44,565 nt of DNA from a virus, in the IMG/VR virus record IMGVR_UViG_3300023181_000013, positions 1-44,565 of that record; one strand, given 5' to 3'. The notes beneath the pieces were generated by a model. It searched no databases and was not told where the DNA came from. It saw only the letters and a list, made by a program, of their open reading frames with translations. Below are positions 21,477 through 28,978 of this stretch, one piece after another (position 1 is the stretch's first letter; each line of letters starts with the position of its first letter). A program made the position numbers and the translations under genes.

Positions 21477-21721
21477 CCGCCCAGCCCCCGCTCGTCATCC
21501 CCCGCCTGATCCCGCAGGCGGCCCGGGGCAACCCCGACAAAGCCACGCCGGCGCGCCTGGTGGCCGCTGTGCGCTGGGACTATGAAGTCGGTCTGCTGTC
21601 GATCGCCCAGTGCATCGAGCGCTACGGCACCTTGCTCCACCCCAACACCGTGCGCGATATCTGCGCCGGCCGCACCCACCCCGACGTCAAGGCGTCGCGT
21701 TTGAAATTACTTTGGAGATAG
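21473..21721 (+). CDS. Small HTH-like protein (82 aa)
   Basis: ATGA-coupled start at 21473. After a Pro-rich N-terminus the sequence RLVAAVRWDYEVGLLSIAQCIERYG ... HPNTVRDICAGRTHPDV resembles a simple HTH domain (helix, turn, and a TVRDICAGRTH recognition-like helix) seen in phage accessory regulators. DNA binding is probable, the target unknown. Confidence 0.6.
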   Translation: MTAQPPLVIPRLIPQAARGNPDKATPARLVAAVRWDYEVGLLSIAQCIERYGTLLHPNTVRDICAGRTHPDVKASRLKLLWR

Positions 21722-21723
21722 AT

Positions 21724-21945
21724 ATGCGAACCTACACCACGCGCTTCGAGGAAGTCTGCGTCAGCCATACCAAACGCTGGAAAGATCCTGAAACGGGCAA
21801 GCCGCGCCAGCAGACTAAAAAGTTCAGCATGACCCTGAACCCGTTCAACAAAAATCCGGACGGCACTGTCCGCACCCGTCAGGATATCTACGCGGCGCTG
21901 GTGGCCCAGCGTGATGCGTGGATCGCCCAAGGAGAAAAACCATGA
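21724..21945 (+). CDS. Hypothetical protein (73 aa)
   Basis: The ATG at 21724 follows a good ribosome site (TTTGGAGATAGAT). The product is small, basic and beta-rich (TTRFEEVCVSHTKRWK, KKFSMTLNPFNKN), with a C-terminal helix (RQDIYAALVAQRDAWIAQG). It couples to the next gene by ATGA. No family recognised. Confidence 0.6.
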   Translation: MRTYTTRFEEVCVSHTKRWKDPETGKPRQQTKKFSMTLNPFNKNPDGTVRTRQDIYAALVAQRDAWIAQGEKP

Positions 21946-22151
21946 TGCGAATTAAACTATTCGGCCTGTTCATCGCCTTCGCCCTGCTGGCGCTGGTGCG
22001 CCCGCGCAAGTGCCTGGAACTGTTGGAGGCGGCGGATGCGGGCACCGCTGCAGTGCATCGTGAAGCGTTGCGCGCCGGTATCCACACCAACGGCCCACTC
22101 GACTATGAGGCGGCGCGCCGGCGCGTGATGGGCAATGCGCCCCGGCCTTGA
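21942..22151 (+). CDS. Small membrane-anchored protein (69 aa)
   Basis: Starts at 21942 (ATGA overlap). One N-terminal transmembrane helix (IKLFGLFIAFALLALV, about residues 4-19) is followed by a short basic loop and a soluble Ala/Arg-rich helical tail (YEAARRRVMG). Function unknown. Confidence 0.55.
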   Translation: MMRIKLFGLFIAFALLALVRPRKCLELLEAADAGTAAVHREALRAGIHTNGPLDYEAARRRVMGNAPRP

Positions 22152-22248
22152 TATCCGTCACCCGCCCACCTGACAATCATCAAACCGCCGGCCCCGCGCC
22201 GGCGCATGATGGAACTCCGATTTATCACTTTTGAGAAGGAGTCCCATC

Positions 22249-22845
22249 ATGTCCACCCCCTCCCACGATTTCACCGTCTGCGTCAAAGCCCTGTCCGGCG
22301 CGTTCGCACTTTCCTCCAAGGCTCTCCAGGCCGAGCTGGCCGTCTCCCTGTTCGTCTTCCACACCCTCGGCGGCGCGTCGTTAGATGCCCGGCGCGAGCT
22401 GCGCGGTGTCTACTCCGACGCCGGCCGGCCATGCCTCAACCACGAGGACCCGGCCTACCAGACCGTGATGCGCCGCATTGGCCGCTCGGCCGCGCTGTTC
22501 GACAAGATCGGTGCGCGCCGCGTCGGCAAGACGGTCGGCGCCCTGGCCCCGGCCGGCGCCATCGCCGCGCTGGTGGAGTTCCTAGCCCCGCTCCGGCTCG
22601 ACACCATGGATGCGGTCGGCGTCTACGTGGGCGCCGCACCATCCGCCACCCCGCCGGCACCCGTTCCCGCGCCTTCGGGATCGGGCCGCGCGCCGCGCCG
22701 GCGGGCCGCTGACAATCCCGATGTCCAGCACGTCAAGACGCGCCATATCGACGTGGCCGTGCCGCCCGGCACCCCGGCGCGCGAGCTGGTGGTGCTGGCC
22801 AATAAGCTGCTCAAGATGGCCCAGGAGATGGGGGTCGAGACGTAG
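22249..22845 (+). CDS. Hypothetical two-domain protein (198 aa)
   Basis: The start at 22249 has an ideal ribosome site (AAGGAG, 7 nt spacing). Residues 1-120 are a helical domain (FTVCVKALSGAFALSSKALQ, HTLGGASLDARRELRG). A Pro/Ala/Ser/Arg linker (about 128-155) leads to a C-terminal segment ending in a leucine-rich helix (ARELVVLANKLLKMAQEMGV). It is the last gene before a promoter and structured leader. Function unknown. Confidence 0.65.
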   Translation: MSTPSHDFTVCVKALSGAFALSSKALQAELAVSLFVFHTLGGASLDARRELRGVYSDAGRPCLNHEDPAYQTVMRRIGRSAALFDKIGARRVGKTVGALAPAGAIAALVEFLAPLRLDTMDAVGVYVGAAPSATPPAPVPAPSGSGRAPRRRAADNPDVQHVKTRHIDVAVPPGTPARELVVLANKLLKMAQEMGVET

Positions 22846-22854
22846 CGGAAAGGG

Positions 22855-22884
22855 TTGCGCCCGGCGGCGGTAGTGGGGTATGCT
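22855..22884 (+). promoter_or_regulatory. Putative promoter before the structured leader
   Basis: TTGCGC (22855-22860), 18-nt spacer, TATGCT (22879-22884) lies in the gap after the 22845 stop. The GGTATGCT core recurs before the second leader at 27003-27010, suggesting a promoter class used twice in the rightward unit. Confidence 0.5.
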
Positions 22885-22890
22885 AGTCGG

Positions 22891-22985
22891 GCCAAGTCAA
22901 CAACCAGTAAGCTCACAGGGGAGCGCTCGCCGGGATTGGTCCGGGACTTGGCAGTCAGAGCGTAACCCTGTGAGCTTTTGTTTTT
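22891..22985 (+). ncRNA. Candidate structured leader / small RNA
   Basis: The transcript from the promoter above would contain a perfect 12-bp stem (AAGCTCACAGGG at 22909-22920 with 22966-22977). It encloses a 6-bp stem (22923-22928 with 22958-22963) topped by two small hairpins (22930-22944 and 22945-22956). A T-rich tail (TTGTTTTT, 22978-22985) follows the closing stem. It may be an intrinsic terminator/attenuator, a riboregulator or a separate small RNA upstream of the 23002 gene. No known RNA family was recognised. Confidence 0.55.
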
Positions 22986-23001
22986 ATAGAAAGCAATCGC
23001 C

Positions 23002-23352
23002 ATGCCAAGCATATTTATCCCCGCACCATCCGGAACCACCGCCCTTGTCGCTTACCTCCACGAAGATGGCCACATAGCATCAGTAGACAACGCCGTTTTC
23101 GCTTTTGAAATCCAAGAGGGCAGCGAGCGCCCCTGGTGCCTCCCTGTTGGAATCGCCGAGATCACTGTAGATGACGACGACATTCTCGGCATCCAAATGG
23201 CGGATGGGACGGTAGCCCAAGACAGTTTTATTTTTGAATCAGCTGACGCCTTTTTCCGTAATTGCAAAGCGGTATTCGCTTTCCGCGCCAAGCGCAAGGC
23301 GGCGGTCCTAGCCGAGCACGAAGCCCGTAAAGCCGCTAAGGATCTGCTGTGA
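23002..23352 (+). CDS. Hypothetical protein (116 aa)
   Basis: Follows the structured leader; ribosome site weak (AGAAAG). An N-terminal beta domain (SIFIPAPSGTTALVAYLHEDG, VFAFEIQEGSERPWCLPVG) carries an acidic loop (VDDDDILG). A basic C-terminal helix (FAFRAKRKAAVLAEHEARKAAKDLL) follows. Its TGA overlaps the primase-helicase ATG (TGATG), so the two are probably translated together. A replication accessory role is possible. Confidence 0.65.
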   Translation: MPSIFIPAPSGTTALVAYLHEDGHIASVDNAVFAFEIQEGSERPWCLPVGIAEITVDDDDILGIQMADGTVAQDSFIFESADAFFRNCKAVFAFRAKRKAAVLAEHEARKAAKDLL

Positions 23353-25523
23353 TGGCTACCAAACCCGAATTGCCAACCCTCCTGCCCGTAGCCGTTGACG
23401 GCATTCCCTCATCAATGCTCGACACATCACGCTGGGCGCCGTGGCGCGCCGTGTGGAACGAGAAGAAGAAAAAATACGAGAAGATCCCGCACCGCATCGA
23501 CCGGCCTGGCGCCGGCCTGTCGACGAAGTCGACCAAGGGCTGGGCACCCTTCCACAAGGCCATGGCCGTCTACCTGCAGAACCCTGGCAAGTTCGCCGGG
23601 GTCGGCTACTTGATCACGGGCGAGAAAATCCCCGGCAGCGCCGCCGATGTGTTCGCCCCTGGCGACCTGGCCGGCGTGGACCTGGACCACTGCCGCGACG
23701 CCACCACCGGTGAGATCGCACCGTGGGCCGCCGAGGTGATCGCCAAGCTGGACAGCTACACCGAAGTCTCGCCGTCGGGCACCGGGTTGCGCGTGATGGT
23801 GCGCGCCGGCATCGACGCCGATACAATCGACCACCAGCAGGGTATCGAGATCTACGGCGGCACCCAGGCCCGTTTCGTCACGATCACCGGGCAGCGCGTC
23901 GACGGGTCGCGGCGCGACGTGCGGGCGGCTCCCCTCGGCGTGCTGGAAGGCTTGGCGGCCAAGTACCGGCGCCAGCGCACCAAGGCCGAGGTGGAGGACT
24001 TGCACCTGCCGCCGCTGATGTCCGCCATGGACCTGCCCGACCTGTCCGATCTGGACCTGCCGCCGCACGCGGCCAACTTCTTGGCTGAAGGCGCAGACCC
24101 TGGCGGGGACAGGTCCGGGGCTTTGTTCGCTACCTCGGTCGCGCTGGCGCAGGCCGGATGCACACGCGAGCAAATTCTGTCCATTTTGGAAGCAAACGAA
24201 TACGCCATGGAAGTGGCGCTCGACCACCGCCGGCAGGACTACGACAAGGCGTTGCGCTACCTGTGGAAGGACCATTGCCGTGCCGGCGCCGCCAAGGCCA
24301 AGCAGATCGACGACGAACTGCGCGACGACTTCGAGGTGATGGAGCCAGTGGCGCCTGGCGCGGTCGACGCCGAGGTAGAAGACTTGCTCGGCGGCGCGCC
24401 CGAGGTAGCCGCCCCCGACGAGCCGCAACCTGTTGATGCATCAGGGGATTTTGACGATCTAGGCCCTGATCCAGACGCGCAAGTAGCCGCCCGCGACCTA
24501 TCCCCGGTGCGCCGTGAGAAGTTCGCGGTGAGCGGGGCGGGCGAGTTTGCCAGTGGCCCGCCGCAGCAGTGGATTATCAAAGGGCTATTGCCCAAGGCGC
24601 AAGTGGGGATGATCTACGGCGAGTCGACGGCGGGCAAGTCGTTCGTCGCTATGGATATGCTCGGCTCCATAGCTCGGGGCCTGCCGTGGCGCGGTATGCG
24701 CACGAAGCAGGGCCGGGTGGTGCTGGTGGTGGCCGAGGGCCTCATGGGCGCGCGCGGCCGTCTCAAGGCCTATGCACAGCACCATGACGTCGACCTGGCC
24801 GAGGTGCCCTTCGGGATCATCGGTGACGTGCCGAGCATGCTGCTCAAGGACGACGTCAAGGCGCTGGCCAAGCAGGTGGTGGAATGGGGCGGCGCCGATA
24901 TCATAGTGCTTGACACCTTGGCCCAGTCGTCGGCCGGCGCAAACGAGAACTCCGGAGAGGATATGGGTAAGGTGCTGGCCCACTGCCGGGGTTTGAACAA
25001 GATGACGGGGGCTATGGTGCTGCTCGTCCACCACGCCGGCAAGGATGCCTCACGGGGCGCGCGCGGCTGGTCGGGGCTGAAGGGGGCCATGGACGTCGAG
25101 ATAGAGGTCACCCGGTCCAAGCTGCTGGGCCGCAATATCCAGCTGTCCAAGGCCAAGGACGGCGACGAGGGTAAGGCCATGGGTTTCAAGCTCCAGGTGG
25201 TGACGATCGGCACCGACGAGGATGGCGACCCTATCACCTCCTGCGTGGTGGAGCACAGCACAGGCGCGGCCGTGGTGGAAGACGCCAAGGACGGCCTCAA
25301 GGACGACCACCGCGCGGTTCTCCGGGTGCTGACCGAGGCGGCGGATCTTGACGCCGATATGCACTATGAAGACCTCCGCCGCGCCACCGTCCCTCACATG
25401 GAGCAACGCGGGAAAGTGGACAACCGGATGCGTGACGCAGGCAAGGCGATCGAGAAACTTGAGGCCTTGGGATACGTCCAGAAAGATGCCGAGAGCCGCT
25501 ACACCCTGAAGTCGCAAGAATAA
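23352..25523 (+). CDS. Primase-polymerase / RepA-type helicase fusion
   Basis: The ATG at 23352 gives 723 aa (a GTG one codon upstream is possible). The N-terminal half resembles phage AEP-type primase domains, with GVDLDHC (D110, D112), YTEVSPSGTGLRVMV (137-150) and IEIYGGTQARFVTITG (165-180). After a flexible acidic linker (330-385) comes a RecA/RepA-like ATPase with Walker A GESTAGKS (423-430), Walker B IIVLD (D521) and the VLLVHHAGKD...GWSGLKGAMD region (557-580). The final 60 residues look like a winged helix. It would prime and unwind DNA for the family A polymerase. Confidence 0.88.
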   Translation: MATKPELPTLLPVAVDGIPSSMLDTSRWAPWRAVWNEKKKKYEKIPHRIDRPGAGLSTKSTKGWAPFHKAMAVYLQNPGKFAGVGYLITGEKIPGSAADVFAPGDLAGVDLDHCRDATTGEIAPWAAEVIAKLDSYTEVSPSGTGLRVMVRAGIDADTIDHQQGIEIYGGTQARFVTITGQRVDGSRRDVRAAPLGVLEGLAAKYRRQRTKAEVEDLHLPPLMSAMDLPDLSDLDLPPHAANFLAEGADPGGDRSGALFATSVALAQAGCTREQILSILEANEYAMEVALDHRRQDYDKALRYLWKDHCRAGAAKAKQIDDELRDDFEVMEPVAPGAVDAEVEDLLGGAPEVAAPDEPQPVDASGDFDDLGPDPDAQVAARDLSPVRREKFAVSGAGEFASGPPQQWIIKGLLPKAQVGMIYGESTAGKSFVAMDMLGSIARGLPWRGMRTKQGRVVLVVAEGLMGARGRLKAYAQHHDVDLAEVPFGIIGDVPSMLLKDDVKALAKQVVEWGGADIIVLDTLAQSSAGANENSGEDMGKVLAHCRGLNKMTGAMVLLVHHAGKDASRGARGWSGLKGAMDVEIEVTRSKLLGRNIQLSKAKDGDEGKAMGFKLQVVTIGTDEDGDPITSCVVEHSTGAAVVEDAKDGLKDDHRAVLRVLTEAADLDADMHYEDLRRATVPHMEQRGKVDNRMRDAGKAIEKLEALGYVQKDAESRYTLKSQE

Positions 25524-25690
25524 ACGTGCAAATAATTACCTTCTTCACTTGAAGATTCGCGAAGATTCAATGAAGAAGGGCTTTCTTCAAATCTTCACTT
25601 CACACCCCCTCTTTAGAGGGGTGAAGAATGAAGATGAAGAAGAAGCAGAAGAAACACGGAAGACGTAAATTTTTACAAGGACAACAGAAC
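25524..25690 (+). promoter_or_regulatory. GAAGA-rich inverted-repeat region before the packaging genes
   Basis: This 167-base gap is unusually purine/pyrimidine-skewed. CTTCTTCA..TTGAA (25540-25553) nearly matches the complement of TTCAATGAAGAAG (25567-25579). CCCCTC-TTTA-GAGGGG (25606-25621) forms a second hairpin, and GAAGA/TTCTTC units recur throughout. It lies where replication genes give way to packaging and structural genes. It may be a terminator/antiterminator or protein-binding site. The HNH frame could also be read from 25628, but the 25691 start fits the family better. Confidence 0.5.
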
Positions 25691-26011
25691 ATGGCCTGGT
25701 CAAAGGAAAGTCGGCAATCCCGTGGGTATGGTGCCGAGTGGGAGAAGGTCCGAGCACAGGTGATCGAGCGCGACCTCGGCATGTGCCAAGAGTGCAAGCG
25801 GCAAGGCCGGGTGGCAGCGGGCCGAGACGTCGACCACAAGGTGAGCAAGGCCAAGGCGGCGCAGATGGGGTGGCGCGAGGACCAGATCGAATCGCCCGCC
25901 AACCTCGAGTACCTGTGCACTACTTGTCATAAAATCAAGTCTGCCCGCGAAACGGGGCGCACCTACCGGCCCAAGGTGCAGATCGGCCTGGACGGATGGC
26001 CGGTGGAGTGA
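25691..26011 (+). CDS. Terminase-associated HNH endonuclease
   Basis: This 106-aa protein starts at 25691 (AAGGA upstream). It matches small phage HNH proteins beginning MAWSKESRQSRGYGAEWEKVR, with C32xxC35, the D48-H49 pair in DVDHK, N71 (ANLEYL) and C76xxCH80. Such HNH proteins are encoded near terminase genes in HK97-type phages and stimulate large-terminase cleavage during packaging. This copy is therefore probably a morphogenesis gene rather than a homing element. TerS follows about 2.5 kb downstream. Confidence 0.85.
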   Translation: MAWSKESRQSRGYGAEWEKVRAQVIERDLGMCQECKRQGRVAAGRDVDHKVSKAKAAQMGWREDQIESPANLEYLCTTCHKIKSARETGRTYRPKVQIGLDGWPVE

Positions 26012-26093
26012 CAATTCGATAGATTTTCCCTATGCCTCTGCGGTATCATTGCCACGCCCTCCCGCTAACCCTCCACCACCAGCGAGGCGCACC

Positions 26094-26423
26094 ATGGCAG
26101 ACGAATTCCCCGACAAAATTACTTTCGGCATTGGCGACGGCAAAGCCCGCGCGCTGGTGCGACTCTCCGACAACACCTACGCCGATCGCACGGCCCCGGC
26201 CGCTGGCGCGGGCCTGATCACCGAGTCCACCGGCCAGGTGATGTTCGACCTCGGCTCGTTGCCCTGCAAACCGAAGTACGACACCGACGGCAACCAGATC
26301 GCGATCACCTATGGCCCGGACCAGAAGGGCCGCTTTGTCCGGCAAACCTCGACGTGGGCAGCGAACAACGTTTGGATGGGCGACTCGGCCTGGTCCCTGG
26401 TGGCCGGATTGGACGCGCCATGA
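26094..26423 (+). CDS. Hypothetical virion-associated protein (109 aa)
   Basis: The ATG at 26094 has GAGG upstream. An in-frame extension to 26049 is Pro-rich and unlikely. The protein is beta-rich ([19 protein letters not shown]..., [23 protein letters not shown]) and coupled by ATGA to the collagen-like fibre gene. This suggests it anchors or accompanies that fibre. No family recognised. Confidence 0.6.
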   Translation: MADEFPDKITFGIGDGKARALVRLSDNTYADRTAPAAGAGLITESTGQVMFDLGSLPCKPKYDTDGNQIAITYGPDQKGRFVRQTSTWAANNVWMGDSAWSLVAGLDAP

Positions 26424-26998
26424 ACCTCGACGAGAACCTGTTTTACAAAAAGATCCTCATGCGCATCCGCAAGGAGCTGCCGGCCGGGAATGGGGCCGCA
26501 GGAGCGACGGGAGCGACCGGGCCGGTAGGTAGCCAAGGGCCGCAGGGCGATCGCGGCGTGGCGGGGCCATCCGGGCCGCAGGGATCGACCGGTGCGACGG
26601 GGGCAACGGGCGCTGCTGGTGCCCAAGGTCCGATTGGCTTGACCGGGGCGACTGGTGCTCAAGGTCCGCAGGGCGATGTCGGCCCGGCCGGCGCCAAGGG
26701 CAACACCGGCGCGGCCGGCGCGGACGCCAAGCGCATCGACACCTACACGGGCACGACCGACTCCAATGGCCTGGTGACGATCACATACACGTCGGCCTTT
26801 GCGGTGATCCCCAGCATCCAGCCCGAGCCGCCCACGGCCAGCAATCAGGTGTGGACGAAGGTGTCCAGCACCACGACAGGCTGTTCGTTGCGTCTTGTGC
26901 AGCGCGCGGCGGTCACCGTGCTGGGTCTGGAGGTGCTGCTGGCCGGTACGACGAACGTGGCTGGCGCGCCAGCACGGGTGGTTGTGGTCGCCGCGTGA
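26420..26998 (+). CDS. Collagen-like fibre protein
   Basis: This 192-aa protein has a 22-residue N-terminal helix and about 26 Gly-X-Y triplets from residues 24-101 ([19 protein letters not shown]-type). A beta-rich C-terminal domain follows ([20 protein letters not shown]..., ARVVVVAA). Collagen-like repeats in phages form trimeric stalks on fibres or head decorations. The N-terminal helix would attach it to the virion and the C-terminal domain would be distal. It is far from the tail-fibre genes, next to the packaging genes, which suggests a head or neck whisker. Confidence 0.8.
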   Translation: MNLDENLFYKKILMRIRKELPAGNGAAGATGATGPVGSQGPQGDRGVAGPSGPQGSTGATGATGAAGAQGPIGLTGATGAQGPQGDVGPAGAKGNTGAAGADAKRIDTYTGTTDSNGLVTITYTSAFAVIPSIQPEPPTASNQVWTKVSSTTTGCSLRLVQRAAVTVLGLEVLLAGTTNVAGAPARVVVVAA

Positions 26999-27010
26999 TG
27001 GTGGTATGCT
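26982..27010 (+). promoter_or_regulatory. Putative promoter inside the fibre gene end
   Basis: TTGTGG (26982-26987), 17-nt spacer, TATGCT (27005-27010). The -35 overlaps the last codons of the collagen-like gene. It shares the GGTATGCT core with the promoter at 22879 and precedes the second structured leader. Confidence 0.5.
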
Positions 27011-27234
27011 TGGCACAATATGTCCTGATCCTCTGCCCTCGGCACGGTCAGGATCTCTCGTGTACCATGGGCTGGGAGTTCCCGGTCGATCACCGTGACA
27101 ATGCAAGGCCGCGACCTGAAATCGCGTAACCCTCGGTGGTGTTTTACGCTCGGCCTGGCGTACGCAGGCCACAAGCCAACGTCGTGAGACGCAGCCACCA
27201 TCCCGGTGCAGACCCTCCCAAGGAGCCGCACAAC
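27011..27234 (+). ncRNA. Candidate structured 5' leader
   Basis: The 236-base gap has no coding frame of merit but many complementary segments: TCCTGA/TCAGGA around 27022-27053 enclosing TGCC/GGCA, CGCGA/TCGCG (27110-27126) and GGCCTG/CAGGCC (27151-27170). GCGTAACCCT (27124-27133) is shared exactly with the leader at 22960-22969. A normal ribosome site (AAGGAG) follows at the end. It may be a regulatory leader, or a spacer with chance structure. Confidence 0.4.
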
Positions 27235-27780
27235 ATGAACCTGATCCAACTACAACCCGACGATGTGCTGGTGGTCCGCCACCCCAGCCACCTGAATCGC
27301 CCCCAGCTCGATGCCATGTTGGCGCAATTGCGCTCGGCCTTGGGCGAGGCCCAACGTGTGATGATCCTCGACGGCGGGCAAGAGATCGACGTCCTGCGCG
27401 GCGTTGATGCAGAAGCCAAGGACGAAACCGAGTACCTGTTGAGCAGCAAGGCCAATGCGGCGCGCTTGGCCGAAGGCATGGCGCAGGCGGGTCTCGGCCA
27501 GCGTGAAGTCCAACACGTCGACACCCCCGACGAAGAACCCGCCGGCATCCCGCCGCATGTGTGGTTGTATCGCAACATGCTGACCGAGCAGCAACTCGTG
27601 GCGCCGCTCGGCCGCGACGAGACCAATGGGCAGTACGCGGTGGCGATCGATCAGCTGACCGAGGAACAATGGTACGTGCCACACATCCTGGATCAGATTG
27701 CCTTGCGGTCCGACAGCTATGGTACCGAAGCCCGCGACCTGTTGCCCTCGGCGCGGGCACGCATTGTGGGAGAAGCCTAA
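27235..27780 (+). CDS. Hypothetical protein (181 aa)
   Basis: Start at 27235 with AAGGAG 9 nt upstream. The N-terminus is alpha/beta (IQLQPDDVLVVRHPSHLNRPQ, RVMILDGGQEIDVLRG). The C-terminal half contains WLYRNMLTEQQLVAPLGRDETNGQYAVAIDQLTEEQWYVP. Its TAA overlaps the next ATG (TAATG). It has no recognised family and lies in the packaging region ahead of TerS; a virion or packaging accessory role is only positional. Confidence 0.65.
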   Translation: MNLIQLQPDDVLVVRHPSHLNRPQLDAMLAQLRSALGEAQRVMILDGGQEIDVLRGVDAEAKDETEYLLSSKANAARLAEGMAQAGLGQREVQHVDTPDEEPAGIPPHVWLYRNMLTEQQLVAPLGRDETNGQYAVAIDQLTEEQWYVPHILDQIALRSDSYGTEARDLLPSARARIVGEA

Positions 27781-28001
27781 TGCGCATCGTGCTGCTGACC
27801 TTCGACACGGCCCTGACGCAGACCCAGGTGGACAACATGCGCAACGAGGCGCAGCGGCAGATGGGCGGCGACTACATCGTCATCGCGCTGCCGCGTGGCG
27901 TATCGATGACGATGGTCGACGAGCCGGGCGAGTACATGACGCGTTGCGCGGCGGGCATCAAGGCGTTTGCCGGTACGATGCAGGTCGAGGTGCAACCATG
28001 A
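27780..28001 (+). CDS. Hypothetical small protein (73 aa)
   Basis: TAATG-coupled start. The protein is alpha/beta: MRIVLLTFDTALTQTQVDNMRNEAQRQMGGDYIVIALPRGVSM-like opening, then a short helix and strand. It resembles a tiny ferredoxin-like fold by eye only. It overlaps the next gene by ATGA. Function unknown. Confidence 0.6.
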   Translation: MRIVLLTFDTALTQTQVDNMRNEAQRQMGGDYIVIALPRGVSMTMVDEPGEYMTRCAAGIKAFAGTMQVEVQP

Positions 28002-28336
28002 CTCCCGTCGAGAAACAGATCCGTAACCACGCGATGCGCGCTTACCATGCTGCAGCGCGTTTGCGCACCGAGGCCGAGCGTGAGCGCAAGGCGAATTATG
28101 ATGCGTGCATGCGCGCGCTATCCTTGCGTGAGCAAGCCGACCAGGCTGCAGAGCGCGCGCAGCAGCACTCCGAGCGCGCTGCCCAATTCGATAAGGACGC
28201 GGCGGCGAAAGACGACGAGCAGAAACAATGGGAGGCGTTGTTGCCGCCCGTGAGCGTACCTGGTGCCGACGTGGTGGGTGTCGCGGTCGATGATCCCGAC
28301 GCGGCGGCCGAAAACGAGATCGTCCGTCGTTGCTGA
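27998..28336 (+). CDS. Helical charged protein (112 aa)
   Basis: ATGA-coupled start at 27998. Residues 5-75 form one long charged helix with heptad character (EKQIRNHAMRAYHAAARLRTEAERERKANYD...), then a Pro/Val-rich segment and an acidic end. It is the last gene before the TerS upstream gap. It could be a packaging or scaffolding accessory, but no family was recognised. Confidence 0.6.
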   Translation: MTPVEKQIRNHAMRAYHAAARLRTEAERERKANYDACMRALSLREQADQAAERAQQHSERAAQFDKDAAAKDDEQKQWEALLPPVSVPGADVVGVAVDDPDAAAENEIVRRC

Positions 28337-28513
28337 AAAGCAACATGTAACCCGATGCGAGTTGTCATCCGAGAAACATTCCTCCCGAGCAACGTTGTTT
28401 TTCTGCAACACCCGAGGGGGTTGTCAAAAGTGCAAGTAGTTGCTTTCGGTAAGGACCGCGCCGAGCCTCTTTTCAAACTCTAACTCACAATTTGCTGACC
28501 TGAGACTTACACT
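28337..28513 (+). promoter_or_regulatory. Non-coding region upstream of TerS with GTTG/CAAC hairpins
   Basis: This 177-base gap holds several complementary GCAAC/GTTGC units (about 28341, 28367, 28391, 28405, 28418, 28440). One hairpin is CAAC-ACCC-GAG-GGGG-GTTG (about 28407-28425). AAGTGCAAGTAGTTGC (28429-28444) resembles half-sites of the early operator. Such a region before the small terminase is a good candidate for the packaging initiation (pac/cos) site or a late promoter; no direct evidence. Confidence 0.45.
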
Positions 28514-28978
28514 ATGGCAACTCGAAAAACCCGATCCGACAGCGCGACCGCAGCGATAAACGCGGCAAAAAATGCGGCCTCGCCGGACCTGCGCCCACCG
28601 CCACACGTGCAGCTTTCTGCGGATGCCGAGCCGTACTTCGCGGACATTGTGCGCGCACGCGCACGCGAGGAATGGAACGAGCACCAGCTGACGATCGCCG
28701 CGCAACTGGCCGAGTGCATGGTGGAGCAGGAGGAAGTGCGCGCCGAGCTGGCGCTGGACGGCCGGGTGCTGACCAACGAGCGCGGGACCAAGGTGGCCAA
28801 TCCGCTGGTGGGGATCAACGAAGCGCTTGCGCGCCGGCAGATGGCCCTCGGCCGTTCGCTGCAGATGATCGGCCGCGCCACCGGCGACCCGCGCGCGCCG
28901 ACCAAGCAGCGCAAGAACGAGGCGAACGCACGCAAGCTGCGTGCCGAGGTCGAGCAAGAGGATGACCTGCTGGCATGA
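28514..28978 (+). CDS. Terminase small subunit (P27-like)
   Basis: This 154-aa protein has the usual small-terminase layout. A basic N-terminus is followed by a helical domain (FADIVRARAREEWNEHQLTIAAQLAECMVEQEEVRAEL), an LGRSLQMIGRATGDPR segment and a charged C-terminal oligomerisation region (KQRKNEANARKLRAEVEQEDDLLA). It recognises the packaging site and delivers DNA to the large terminase. Its stop abuts the stop of an oppositely oriented HNH gene. Ribosome site weak. Confidence 0.8.
   Translation: MATRKTRSDSATAAINAAKNAASPDLRPPPHVQLSADAEPYFADIVRARAREEWNEHQLTIAAQLAECMVEQEEVRAELALDGRVLTNERGTKVANPLVGINEALARRQMALGRSLQMIGRATGDPRAPTKQRKNEANARKLRAEVEQEDDLLA

Noticed and set aside
22930-22956. 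tRNA-like element in the cloverleaf RNA
   Set aside because: Arm lengths and loops do not fit a tRNA (no anticodon arm of 5 bp with 7-nt loop, no T-loop), so it is reported only as a structured RNA.
26309-27844. 511-codon minus-strand frame across the collagen-like gene and leader
   Set aside because: Arg/Pro-rich shadow created by Gly-X-Y codons; no domain and conflicts with coupled plus-strand genes.
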